Assembly (NCBI RefSeq): GCF_009363275.1
Contig: NZ_CP045324.1
Coordinates: forward strand, 3,906,001-3,970,000
DNA from: Marinobacter sp. THAF197a
GTDB lineage: Bacteria > Pseudomonadota > Gammaproteobacteria > Pseudomonadales > Oleiphilaceae
DNA: 64,000 nt
Reading direction: 5' to 3'
The notes below the pieces were generated by a model, which saw only the letters and a list, made by a program, of their open reading frames with translations, ran no database searches and had not been told where the DNA came from. Shown in pieces: positions 1 through 8,174 of the stretch. The translations under genes and the position numbers were made by a program. The first letter of the stretch is position 1, and every line of letters begins with the position of its first letter.

Positions 1-198
1 ATTTTTGGTGCCTTTGTCTCCCAGCGCCAGGGTCAGAGCGAGGGGCACCTGGGGCAGGGATTGCTGATCGTACGTCTTATTGCCGACTACCATGGTGGCC
101 ATGTGGAGGCCCGAAACACCCGCCAAAGTGGCATTGACGGGGTGAGCTTCCGGGTTATCATCCCGGTATACCGCCCGGAAACAGGATCAACATTGTGA
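1..198 (+). CDS. Sensor histidine kinase, C-terminal fragment
   Basis: Only the last 65 codons are in the window; the 5' part lies upstream. The frame carries the end of a HATPase_c ATP-binding fold: a glycine-rich box (EGHLGQGLLIVRLIADYHGG) followed by a short beta-strand tail, as in the G2 region and last strand of two-component sensor kinases. It would act at the inner membrane, phosphorylating a response regulator encoded upstream. The tail resembles kinases of the proteobacterial dedicated sortase systems, but the sensor part is missing, so that subtype is only a guess. Its TGA stop overlaps the GTG start of the next gene (GTGA), so the two are probably co-translated. Confidence 0.75.
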   Translation: MFGAFVSQRQGQSEGHLGQGLLIVRLIADYHGGHVEARNTRQSGIDGVSFRVIIPVYRPETGSTL

Positions 199-1502
199 GT
201 GCCGAAACGTCATCCCTGGATTTTCACCCCTTACGGGCAGATCTTTACCAGGAACTGCATTCGCGCCCCTTCCAGGTGATTCCCTCCACCGCCCGGGTGA
301 CCCACATTGCCGTGCTGGTCACCCCGGAGCAGCGCCGAACACAATTCGCGCATCTGCAGCGCCTGCACCGACTGCTGGGCGAGCCCTGGCCGGAACAGGA
401 AGTCAGTTGCTATGAGCACAATTTCGGCAAGCTGCGAGTCCGACGTGAAGTGCATATGGAGTTTGCCTCTTACACCTTCACCAACCTGGACGTTTCCAGT
501 GCCGACCCGTTTGCCGAGACCGGCATCAGCTCATTACCTGAGGGTTGGCTGGAACAGCTGGACGGCACCATTGTTGGCGCCTTTCACATTGAAGTGCGCC
601 CGTCAGAAGAGGACGCCCGCAGCGAACTGGCGTTCATGCGCAAGTATTTTGAAGGTATGCGCCTGATTGGTAGCAGCCCACAGGAAGGCGCTGCCCGGGT
701 GTTGGGCTCGTTCCAGTTGCACAGCGACCATTTCGGCCGGTTCATGGTACTCAATCACAAGATGTCCAATAGCCAGCTGGGCCGACTGGTACAACGCCTG
801 ATGGAGATTGAAACCTACCGTTTGATGTCTTTGCTGGCGCTGCCACTGGCCAGGGAAATGACGCCCAGTCTGAACGACATGGACCACAAACTGGCCACCA
901 TCACCCAGTCCCTGGCGGATAACGAATCCCTGGACGAACAACAGATACTGGCCGAATTGACCCACATTGCCGCCCGGATCGAAGCCTACCGGGCCCATTC
1001 CACCTTCCGCTTTGCCGCCACCCGGGCCTACCACGAACTGGTACTGACCCGGTTGGAAGAACTGCGGGAAGACGAAGTCTCCGGCCACCTGACCATCAGC
1101 GAATTCATGACCCGCCGGCTGACACCTGCCGTGAAAACCTGCGAAGCCGTGGGAGAACGCCTTGAAGACCTGTCCCGCCGGGTGGACCGCGCCTCCGACA
1201 TGATGCGTACCCGGGTGGAACTGGCGATCCAGAGCCAGAACCAGCAGTTGCTGAGTTCCATGGACCGCCGTTCCCGCATTCAATTAATGATGCAGCACAC
1301 GGTAGAAGGTTTCTCGGTGGTGGCGATCTCCTACTACCTGATCAGCCTACTGAAGCTCGGCCTGGACGTGCTGCAGGACAGCGGCCTGGCGTTCAATAAA
1401 TCCCTGGTACTGGGCGTGGCCATCCCGGTGATCATGGTGCTGGTGTTCCTGGGCATCCGGACCATCCACCACCGGTTTATCCGCATGGCCCGCCGGCAAT
1501 AG
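195..1502 (+). CDS. DUF3422 family membrane protein
   Basis: A 435-residue protein with the family N-terminal signature HPLRADLYQELHSRPF at residues 11-26, a long mostly helical middle, and two hydrophobic helices near the C-terminus (about 365-390 and 402-425) ending in a basic tail. It is probably anchored in the inner membrane with the bulk in the cytoplasm. DUF3422 proteins are widespread in proteobacteria and have no assigned biochemical role. The start is GTG at 195, overlapping the stop of the upstream kinase gene by 4 bp. The two genes therefore probably form one transcript, and the protein may be functionally tied to that signalling system. Confidence 0.88.
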   Translation: MSAETSSLDFHPLRADLYQELHSRPFQVIPSTARVTHIAVLVTPEQRRTQFAHLQRLHRLLGEPWPEQEVSCYEHNFGKLRVRREVHMEFASYTFTNLDVSSADPFAETGISSLPEGWLEQLDGTIVGAFHIEVRPSEEDARSELAFMRKYFEGMRLIGSSPQEGAARVLGSFQLHSDHFGRFMVLNHKMSNSQLGRLVQRLMEIETYRLMSLLALPLAREMTPSLNDMDHKLATITQSLADNESLDEQQILAELTHIAARIEAYRAHSTFRFAATRAYHELVLTRLEELREDEVSGHLTISEFMTRRLTPAVKTCEAVGERLEDLSRRVDRASDMMRTRVELAIQSQNQQLLSSMDRRSRIQLMMQHTVEGFSVVAISYYLISLLKLGLDVLQDSGLAFNKSLVLGVAIPVIMVLVFLGIRTIHHRFIRMARRQ

Positions 1503-1508
1503 CCGGCG
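1491..1508. terminator. Compact GC hairpin between convergent genes
   Basis: A perfect 7-bp inverted repeat (CGCCGGC, loop AATA, GCCGGCG) overlaps the stop codon of the DUF3422 gene and fills the 6-bp gap before the stop of the opposing ATPase gene. It could slow or end transcription from both sides. There is no T tract after it on either strand, so a classical intrinsic terminator is not proven. Confidence 0.4.
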
Positions 1509-2288
1509 TCAGCGGAATCTGGGGTCACCGGCAAACTGCCGGTAGAACTGCTGGGCTGTGCGGCCGTTGCGGACGCCTTTGCCGGTGGCAAACCGGACGG
1601 CCTCCTGGTGCAGTTGCGAGCGGTCTGCCACCTCCGGAAACAGCGCGTCCACCGCCTGCAGATAGATATCCTGGGAAAACGGATAGAACGACAGCTGCAA
1701 CCCGAACCGGTCTGCCAGTGAGACCTGTTCTTCAATGGCTTCCGCCGGGTGCAGCTCGCCGTCGCGCACCTCGCTTTTCAGGTTGTCATTCATAAACTCT
1801 GGCATCAGGTGCCGGCGGTTGGAGGTGGCATACACCCGCACGTTCTCCGGGGGCAGCTCCAGCGATCCCTCCAGCACGCTCTTCAGCGCCTTATAGCCGG
1901 TTTCCCCCACATCAAACGACAGGTCATCACAGAAGATCACAAAGCGGTACGGCAGCTCGCAGATGTCGTCGACAATCTCCGGCAGGTTGACCAGATCATC
2001 CTTGTCCACTTCAATCATGCGCAGGCCATCAGCCTGGTAACGGTTCAGCAACGCCTTGATCAGGGACGACTTGCCGGTGCCCCGGGAACCCCAAAGTAAC
2101 GCATTATTCGAGGGCTGCCCCGCCAGAAAGCGTTCGGTGTTGCGGGCCAGCGCCTGTTTCTGCCGGTCAATACCCGTGAGATCAGCCCATCTGACCGGAT
2201 CCAGCCGGCGAATGGCCCTCAGGCCGGAGCGGTGCCGGCGCCATACCGCGGCCGGAACCTGCTGCCAGTCAAAACCCGTTTCTGTCAT
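1509..2288 (-). CDS. DUF815 family AAA ATPase
   Basis: A 259-residue protein with a clear P-loop (LLWGSRGTGKSSLIKALL, about residues 64-81) and a Walker B-like segment (RFVIFCDDLSFD, about 115-126), followed by a sensor-1-like YATSNRRH. This is the layout of the DUF815 ATPases, which are single AAA domains of about 250-290 residues. The cellular role is not established. It is convergent with DUF3422 and divergent from the diguanylate cyclase gene, so it is likely monocistronic. The start ATG at 2288 leaves a 125-bp divergent spacer. Confidence 0.9.
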   Translation of the reverse strand: MTETGFDWQQVPAAVWRRHRSGLRAIRRLDPVRWADLTGIDRQKQALARNTERFLAGQPSNNALLWGSRGTGKSSLIKALLNRYQADGLRMIEVDKDDLVNLPEIVDDICELPYRFVIFCDDLSFDVGETGYKALKSVLEGSLELPPENVRVYATSNRRHLMPEFMNDNLKSEVRDGELHPAEAIEEQVSLADRFGLQLSFYPFSQDIYLQAVDALFPEVADRSQLHQEAVRFATGKGVRNGRTAQQFYRQFAGDPRFR

Positions 2289-2355
2289 TCCCCTACTCCA
2301 TCAAAGGCGTGCCGTTTCATAGCCTGAATCTGTATTCAATATAGCCACACACCAC

Positions 2356-2384
2356 TGTCAAAGGTTACGATCTGCAACTACACT
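2356..2384 (+). promoter_or_regulatory. Candidate sigma-70 promoter for the diguanylate cyclase
   Basis: TGTCAA (2356-2361) and TACACT (2379-2384) are separated by exactly 17 bp, about 30 bp upstream of the TTG start. The -35 match is poor and the -10 match moderate. A GGGAAGG ribosome-binding site follows at 2401-2407. Confidence 0.35.
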
Positions 2385-2413
2385 GGCACTGTTATTCACA
2401 GGGAAGGTATACC

Positions 2414-5377
2414 TTGCAAAGCCGCCTGCCTCAACCGCCCCAGCGAAAATTCTGCGCTGCCTGGCTAACGCTGGCCACACTGATGATTGCGGTGCTGACG
2501 TTCGCAGCCCGGGCGGAAGAGCCGGAGAGCCTTTCTCCCGTGGTCACAATTGGCGTGGTGGCCGACAACGAACCCTACACTTTTTTTGAAGGTCGCAATC
2601 CAGCCGGGTTCTCCATTGACGTCCTTCGGGAAGTGGCCAGCAACAGCAACCTGGTCTTTGATTTTCGTGCCGGTAGCTGGCCAGACATCTATGCGGCCTT
2701 CCTGCGCGGAGATCTGGATGCGATAGACGGTATTTCCTGGCGTCCGGACCGTGCTGAAAAGGTCCTGTTCTCCGAACCTTATCACTACCGCGAAATTTAC
2801 CTGATGCATGACAGCGCCCGCCCGACTCCCACGATTGAGGCGCTGGACGACTTACAAGGCCTTCGCGTTGGTATGGTAGAGGACATTTTCTACCGCACTG
2901 AATTCGCCGACGCCGGCATTTCACTGACCACCTACGACTCCCTGACGAGCGTTGTTCGGGCACTGGCCTTTGGCTGGATCGATATTGCTGTGGGCCCCAA
3001 ACTCACTATGGAGTATCTCGCCAACCAGGCCGGTTTCCGTTTTCTGGAACTGCTTGGCCCGGCGCCGCTGCAACAATACTCCGGGGAGGATTTCCGTATT
3101 GGTGTTCTCACCGACAACTTGAACCTGTTCAATCAGATTCAGGCCGGGCTGAATGCCGTACCGGAGGAAAAACTGCAGCACCTGCTGCAGCGTTGGCAGG
3201 AGTTTGGCGGTTTGACCGGCTCCGCAGGTACAGAGCTGGCCCTCAGCTCGCAACAACGACAGTACCTGGCGAGTCTGGGGCCGGTTCGGATCGGATTCAT
3301 GGATGATTATGCGCCGTTCAGTTTCACCGACGGCGGGCGGGTCAGAGGTCTGAGCGTTGATATTATGAACCGGCTGGTTGACCTGACTGGCCTGCAGGCT
3401 ATTCCTGTCAGCGGCCAGTGGGACGAACTGATTCCCATGCTCAAGAACGGCGACATTGATGTCATGGCCAACATGTCCCATCGCCCGGAACGGGAGTCCT
3501 TCGCCCACTTCACCTCGCCCTATCACATCATTCCCAACGTCATCTTTACCCGGGATGAGAGTCTCAACTACCGAAATCTTGAGGACCTGAAGCACTATCG
3601 GGTTGGACTGGGCGCGGGCATCTACTATGAGGAAACGCTTCGGCAATTGCTGAGTAACGGCACATTGCTCAGCTTCCACTCACAGCAACCCATGTTCCAG
3701 GCGTTGGCGAGCGGCGATGTGGATGTCGTTATCGGAGCCCTGCATTCGGGCAATTACTGGATCCGGCAACTGGGTATCAGTGGCACCCGAATCGCCGGAG
3801 AACTTCAGCTCCCGGGCTTCAGTGGCGAGGACCTTCGCTTCGGGGTGAGACCGGCCCTGGCGCCGCTGGCAGACATCCTGAATCAGGCACTGACCAGCAT
3901 TACGCCAACGGAACAACAGGTGATCGAAACCCGCTGGCTCGGCGCCAGCAACCAGCCCTCGCTGAACACAGCGGAACTGGTGCACTGGACAGACACCGAA
4001 TCCCTATGGCTGGAACAACGGAACCGGGAAATTCGCATCTGCGCAGACCCGGACTGGATGCCCCTCGAAGGTGTGAGGGATGGCAAACACACCGGCCTGG
4101 CCGCAGATGTGCTTGAGCTGTTCAGCCAACGAGGTAACCTGCGTTTCCGGCTGGTGCCCACCAGCAACTGGCAGGAAGCCATCGCCGCGGCGAAGGATCG
4201 GCGTTGCGACATGTTCCCGATGGCCATGCGTACACCCGAAAGGTCCGTTTATCTGGACTTCACCTCACCCTATCTGGAAGTACCGAACGTGGTGATTGGC
4301 CGTATTGAGGCCCCGTTCATTCAGCGTCTCAACGAGCTGGAGGGCGGCCGCGTTGGCATTGTGGAAGGCTACGCGTTTGCCGAATTGCTGCGCAAACGCA
4401 ATCCATCCTTGCAACTGGTTACCGTAGAGTCAGAGCAAGAGGGCCTGAGAAAACTTCAGAACCGGGAGCTGATCGGCTATGTCACTACACTGGCCACCGC
4501 CAGTTACTACATGCAGTCAATGGGCCTGGCGGACCTGAAGGTGATTGGCCGGGTACCGGCCGACTGGTCACTGGCGATCGGCACCCGCAATGACGAACCC
4601 ACGTTACACGGAATCATGCAGAAACTGGTGTTGAGCCTGACACCTGCAGAGCGCACTCAGCTTGAAAGCACCTGGCGCAACCTGCGAATCGAGGAACGCG
4701 TGGACTATACCCGGTTCTGGCAAATACTTTCGCTGGGCCTGCTGGCCACCGCCCTGCTGGTCTACTGGAACCGGAAACTCGGCCGTCTCAATCGGGAACT
4801 TGCCGAGGCCAATACCGCTCTGTCCCGTCTGAGTGTGACCGATAACCTCACAGGCCTGGGCAACCGCACCTACTTCGACCGGGAGTTCTCCAACAGCTTT
4901 CAATGGTGCCTGCGGCACCAGACCGGCTTTGCGGTTGCCATGGTCGACGCGGACCATTTCAAGAAAATTAATGATAATTGGGGGCATGAGGCTGGTGACC
5001 GGTGCCTGGAATCTCTGGCAAATACCATGCGCGAACATTTCCGCCGCGACACTGACCGTCTGGCACGGTTTGGTGGAGAAGAGTTTGTGATTTTTGCCAG
5101 TTATCAGGATGCAGATGACATAAAGGCTCGGCTGAACCGGTTCCGCGAGGAAGTCGCAACCCGGCGCTGTGATACCTGCAAGGATAAAGGGATTGATCTG
5201 ACCGTCAGCATTGGCCTGGCATTGGGGTTTCCAACACCAGAGCACACATCTGCGGAATATCTCCGGCTGGCCGACCAGGCGCTATACACCGCCAAGCGTA
5301 ACGGCCGGAACCGCCTGGAGGTTATTCCAGCAGGGCAAACATCGGGGCCAGACGAAGCCGAACACCCTAAGGCGTAA
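2414..5377 (+). CDS. Diguanylate cyclase with three periplasmic solute-binding domains
   Basis: A 987-residue membrane sensor. After an N-terminal signal segment come three SBP_bac_3-type domains (about residues 43-265, 289-500 and 538-760), each opening with the same pattern: a beta strand, then (D/N)xxPYxFF or DYAPF or DPDWMP. One transmembrane helix follows at about 765-787, then a cytoplasmic GGDEF domain (about 808-975). The active site reads GGEEF, a functional variant. RDTD sits five residues before it, matching the RxxD inhibitory I-site, so product inhibition is likely. The protein should make c-di-GMP from two GTP in response to periplasmic ligands, perhaps amino acids. The start is TTG at 2414, supported by GGGAAGG 7 bp upstream. 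No EAL or HD-GYP domain is present. Confidence 0.92.
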   Translation: MQSRLPQPPQRKFCAAWLTLATLMIAVLTFAARAEEPESLSPVVTIGVVADNEPYTFFEGRNPAGFSIDVLREVASNSNLVFDFRAGSWPDIYAAFLRGDLDAIDGISWRPDRAEKVLFSEPYHYREIYLMHDSARPTPTIEALDDLQGLRVGMVEDIFYRTEFADAGISLTTYDSLTSVVRALAFGWIDIAVGPKLTMEYLANQAGFRFLELLGPAPLQQYSGEDFRIGVLTDNLNLFNQIQAGLNAVPEEKLQHLLQRWQEFGGLTGSAGTELALSSQQRQYLASLGPVRIGFMDDYAPFSFTDGGRVRGLSVDIMNRLVDLTGLQAIPVSGQWDELIPMLKNGDIDVMANMSHRPERESFAHFTSPYHIIPNVIFTRDESLNYRNLEDLKHYRVGLGAGIYYEETLRQLLSNGTLLSFHSQQPMFQALASGDVDVVIGALHSGNYWIRQLGISGTRIAGELQLPGFSGEDLRFGVRPALAPLADILNQALTSITPTEQQVIETRWLGASNQPSLNTAELVHWTDTESLWLEQRNREIRICADPDWMPLEGVRDGKHTGLAADVLELFSQRGNLRFRLVPTSNWQEAIAAAKDRRCDMFPMAMRTPERSVYLDFTSPYLEVPNVVIGRIEAPFIQRLNELEGGRVGIVEGYAFAELLRKRNPSLQLVTVESEQEGLRKLQNRELIGYVTTLATASYYMQSMGLADLKVIGRVPADWSLAIGTRNDEPTLHGIMQKLVLSLTPAERTQLESTWRNLRIEERVDYTRFWQILSLGLLATALLVYWNRKLGRLNRELAEANTALSRLSVTDNLTGLGNRTYFDREFSNSFQWCLRHQTGFAVAMVDADHFKKINDNWGHEAGDRCLESLANTMREHFRRDTDRLARFGGEEFVIFASYQDADDIKARLNRFREEVATRRCDTCKDKGIDLTVSIGLALGFPTPEHTSAEYLRLADQALYTAKRNGRNRLEVIPAGQTSGPDEAEHPKA

Positions 5378-5382
5378 AGAAA

Positions 5383-5412
5383 GGGGCGCCGGCCTGCTAC
5401 AGCCGGCGCCCC
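5383..5412. terminator. Bidirectional intrinsic terminator
   Basis: An 11-bp perfect stem (GGGGCGCCGGC / GCCGGCGCCCC) with an 8-nt loop lies between two convergent genes. On the minus strand it is followed by TTTCTTT, giving a T-rich tail for the outer-membrane protein gene. On the plus strand it serves the diguanylate cyclase gene with a weaker tail. Confidence 0.75.
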
Positions 5413-5426
5413 AAACCCGCAACGAG

Positions 5427-6005
5427 TCAGAACTGGTACTTCAAGCCAACCCGGCCGGTGTCGAAATCCGGACCATTATTGGTAATCTGGCCATTGAAAT
5501 CGTCTTCATCGATATCCACGTTGTAGCGGGCATACTCGGCGAAGGCGGTCAGGCTATTGGTCACCCGGAAATCCACACCGGCGCCAATAAACGGATTGAC
5601 CTCGTCATAGGTTTCACTCTCATCGAAGGCATCCACATCAAAGGCCGAAGCGAATGCACCGGCCTTCGCATACACCCCGAAACTCTGAGTGAGAGGCAAA
5701 CGGCCAACAGCGCTCAGGCCAACCCCTTTGAGCTTGGCTTTAACGTCGTCATCGCCGAACTTGCCGAAATCAATGTATTCCGCTTCCAGGGCAAAGAACT
5801 CATTGAACTGGTAACCCAGCGCCGCACCCAGCAGATCGTTTTCATCCTTGAATTCACCGCCGTGGGATTTGTAGCCCCCGTAACTACCACTGATGTATGG
5901 CCCTGAGTTATCCCGGCTCACTTTATCCTGTGCCCAGACGGCAGGGGCTGTCAGTACAGCAGCAGACAGAACCGTGGCACACGCAAAACTGGCTTTGTAG
6001 CTCAT
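5427..6005 (-). CDS. Outer-membrane beta-barrel protein
   Basis: A 192-residue protein with an N-terminal signal peptide (cleavage probably after AVWA, near residue 25). Alternating amphipathic strands rich in aromatic and acidic residues follow, and the protein ends in phenylalanine (RVGLKYQF), the outer-membrane assembly signal recognised by the BAM complex. The length and strand pattern fit an eight-stranded OmpA/OmpW-like small barrel. It has no OmpA peptidoglycan-binding domain. Many acidic loop residues (DVDAFDESETYDE, DIDEDD) suggest cation-binding extracellular loops. The substrate is unknown. AGAGGAAACGCGTT before the ATG gives a good ribosome-binding site. Confidence 0.82.
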   Translation of the reverse strand: MSYKASFACATVLSAAVLTAPAVWAQDKVSRDNSGPYISGSYGGYKSHGGEFKDENDLLGAALGYQFNEFFALEAEYIDFGKFGDDDVKAKLKGVGLSAVGRLPLTQSFGVYAKAGAFASAFDVDAFDESETYDEVNPFIGAGVDFRVTNSLTAFAEYARYNVDIDEDDFNGQITNNGPDFDTGRVGLKYQF

Positions 6006-6135
6006 AACGCGTTTCCTCTGTGGTTGGGTTTTCCATTCGTCGAAACGAACAATCCGGATGTCTCTATCCCGATTGCATGCGTTTACCCTACAGAGATAAC
6101 GGCTGGTTGGGGGTTAAAACCCTACTAAGAATCAT

Positions 6136-6438
6136 TCATGTTTCAGTCATGTCTTGCCGACGCATCGCCAAACGGGCACCGGCAGACGCCGCCCCTTCGG
6201 CAATCACACGACCGGCCAGCGACACGCTGTCGTAACTGACTCTGGCGATACCATGGTGGCACACCCGAACAAGCCGGCTACCGGGCCGAGTGGCCGGAAT
6301 GGCGTCCAGCACCCGAAAACTCTCGTCTGCAATGGAAAGGTGCACACGTTTCAGCTTAACCGCGCCGTGATGCATGCCTTGGGCCACCAGCTCCGTCACA
6401 CCCAGCCACCATTGCGTGTTGTTGTCCGGTCCTTTCAT
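6136..6438 (-). CDS. Small hypothetical protein coupled to a lipase-like gene
   Basis: A 100-residue protein that I do not recognise. It has a mixed alpha/beta look (KLKRVHLSIADESFRVLD, then RLVRVCHHGIARVSYDSV) and a basic C-terminus, with no signal peptide or membrane helix. An in-frame GTG lies at 6447, but the ATG at 6438 overlaps the stop of the upstream hydrolase as ATGA, which is typical of translational coupling, so I prefer that start. It probably works with, or modulates, the hydrolase. Confidence 0.6.
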   Translation of the reverse strand: MKGPDNNTQWWLGVTELVAQGMHHGAVKLKRVHLSIADESFRVLDAIPATRPGSRLVRVCHHGIARVSYDSVSLAGRVIAEGAASAGARLAMRRQDMTET

Positions 6439-7346
6439 GCCAGCCACTCCTGCAGTTGCTGGCTCACCAAGGGGTGGTGGGCCAGGCGAATATGGTCAAC
6501 ACCGGGAAAATTGGCGATGCCCGCCAGCTCCCAGCCTTCACGACGATCACCACGGGCGCTGGATTGATGCACCAGGGCATCGCCAAACAGAACGTTTACA
6601 GGGTGCCGTTCGCCCTTGGCGAGCAGTCCGCTGATCACGTAATGCCGGGCACCGTGCAACAGCGGTTGATCTGAGGTACCCGGTTCAAAAGCATCCCCCC
6701 GGGATAAGTTGCGGATACCCTCGCTGCGAAGGTCAATCACCTCGCCCACCACTTTCAGATAATCCCGGGGCACCCGATTCAGCCAGCCTGCCGCTTTATG
6801 GGCGCCCACCGCCAGCCAGGAGCCGTCGTGGGGTGAGCCGATGTACACACAATCCGGGTTCAGGCTGACCCAGCGGTGATCATTCGCAGCCCCATAATGA
6901 CAGGCACTGCGAATCAGCAAGCCTCCCATACTGTGGCCGATCAGAACAATCCGCTTGACCGGTGCCGGCCAGTTACTCACCAGCCGCTCCAGCAACGCGG
7001 CAAGATCCTGGCCGTTACGGTAAATGGGCCGGCCGGTATTGAAACGGAGCTTGAGGGCCGACGTATCGCCCAACGTGTTGGCGAGGTGGGTGCCGTAGTG
7101 TTCATCGGGCCTGGCCGGAAAATCCCACACCGATTCCAGCTCCATCAGCCCATGGATGGACAGGCAAAGCACGCTCCCCGGCGCTGCGGGCTGGGGATTC
7201 TGCAGATCCAGCGCTTCGCCATCGGCAAACACCGTCATCGGCACCGCCAGCGGATTGCCCCGGTGCTCCAGCCAGTCACCCAGAAAGCCGCTGGCAATGG
7301 CGGAAATGTGCTGCTGGACTCGCCCAGCGGAAGGAACAGACACCAT
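6435..7346 (-). CDS. Alpha/beta hydrolase, lipase/PGAP1-like
   Basis: A 303-residue protein with the nucleophile elbow GHSMGG (Ser near residue 139) after a hydrophobic strand (VKRIVLIGHSMGG). An oxyanion-side strand, SVLCLSIHGLM, lies near residues 55-65. DH in the segment GVDHIRLAHHPL near the C-terminus is the likely catalytic histidine. The aspartate is less certain, possibly in GSPHDGSW. This is the pattern of PGAP1-like esterases and lipases. There is no signal peptide, so a cytoplasmic esterase acting on lipid or polyester substrates is most likely. It forms a two-gene operon with the small downstream gene. Confidence 0.82.
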   Translation of the reverse strand: MVSVPSAGRVQQHISAIASGFLGDWLEHRGNPLAVPMTVFADGEALDLQNPQPAAPGSVLCLSIHGLMELESVWDFPARPDEHYGTHLANTLGDTSALKLRFNTGRPIYRNGQDLAALLERLVSNWPAPVKRIVLIGHSMGGLLIRSACHYGAANDHRWVSLNPDCVYIGSPHDGSWLAVGAHKAAGWLNRVPRDYLKVVGEVIDLRSEGIRNLSRGDAFEPGTSDQPLLHGARHYVISGLLAKGERHPVNVLFGDALVHQSSARGDRREGWELAGIANFPGVDHIRLAHHPLVSQQLQEWLA

Positions 7347-7580
7347 GGTTAGTCTCCCGAGTATTTTTTCAGTGTACGCCCTTTGCAGTGCATTACACTG
7401 GCCATTTTCGGGCCAGAGTGGCGGCCCCGGAGCAAATCCGGCAAGACAGGCTCACGGTTTGTTAATCTGCCCGAAAGGGCTACAGGCGACCGACCCTGAT
7501 AACCTTGCTGGAATTGCACAAAAACGGACCGGCCCGTGCCGCTCCACCTTTTCAGATTGACCAGCCAAAGGAAGCATCCA

Positions 7581-8174
7581 ATGCGATCTGCTGTCATCGC
7601 CCTGACCAGCCTCTTGTTCTCTGCCAACCCGGCCACGGCCGAGACTCAGTCACAAGCATCGGCGGAGCCGGAAGTGATGGGCTTTGTGGAGTGGGTGGTG
7701 ATGGGCGAGACCGGCATCCGGTTAAAAGCACGCCTGGATACCGGCGCCAAGACCTCGTCCCTGCATGCTGTGAATGTGGAATCTTTCGAGAAGGACAACG
7801 AGGAATGGGTGCGCTTCCAGCTCCCGCTGGGTGACCACGAAGACCAGCCCAGCGAGGGTGATCTGAAACACGACGAAGTGATTCTGGAATTTGAGCGGCC
7901 GGTCTATCGCACCGTACTGATCAAACGCAAGGGCGCCCCCTCACAGCGGCGCTATGTGGTCGAAATGGACTTCTGTCTCGGCGGCAAGGTCCATGAAACC
8001 CAGTTTTCCCTCACCGACCGGGGCAAATTTTCCTACCCGGTACTTTTGGGCCGCCGACTACTCCGGGATGACAACATCCTGACCGATTCCGGCCGCACCT
8101 TCATCGCTGAACTGGAGTGTGAATACAGCACGCTGGAGGAGCTGGCCCAGAGCAGCAAGGCCATCTCGCCCTAA
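7581..8174 (+). CDS. Secreted retropepsin-like protease (ATP-dependent zinc protease family)
   Basis: A 197-residue protein. An ATG at 7581 with AAAGGA 8 bp upstream opens a clear signal peptide (MRSAVIALTSLLFSANPATA), so this start is preferred over an in-frame ATG 45 bp earlier. The mature part matches the family usually called putative ATP-dependent zinc protease (Pfam Zn_protease, found near RimK-type ligases). The visible catalytic motif is LDTGAKTSS with Asp53, the DTG signature of aspartic retropepsins, and there is no HExxH. A second conserved block is LLGRRLLRDDNILTDSGR. A periplasmic protease is expected. It converges on ligE with a 4-bp overlap. Confidence 0.82.
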   Translation: MRSAVIALTSLLFSANPATAETQSQASAEPEVMGFVEWVVMGETGIRLKARLDTGAKTSSLHAVNVESFEKDNEEWVRFQLPLGDHEDQPSEGDLKHDEVILEFERPVYRTVLIKRKGAPSQRRYVVEMDFCLGGKVHETQFSLTDRGKFSYPVLLGRRLLRDDNILTDSGRTFIAELECEYSTLEELAQSSKAISP

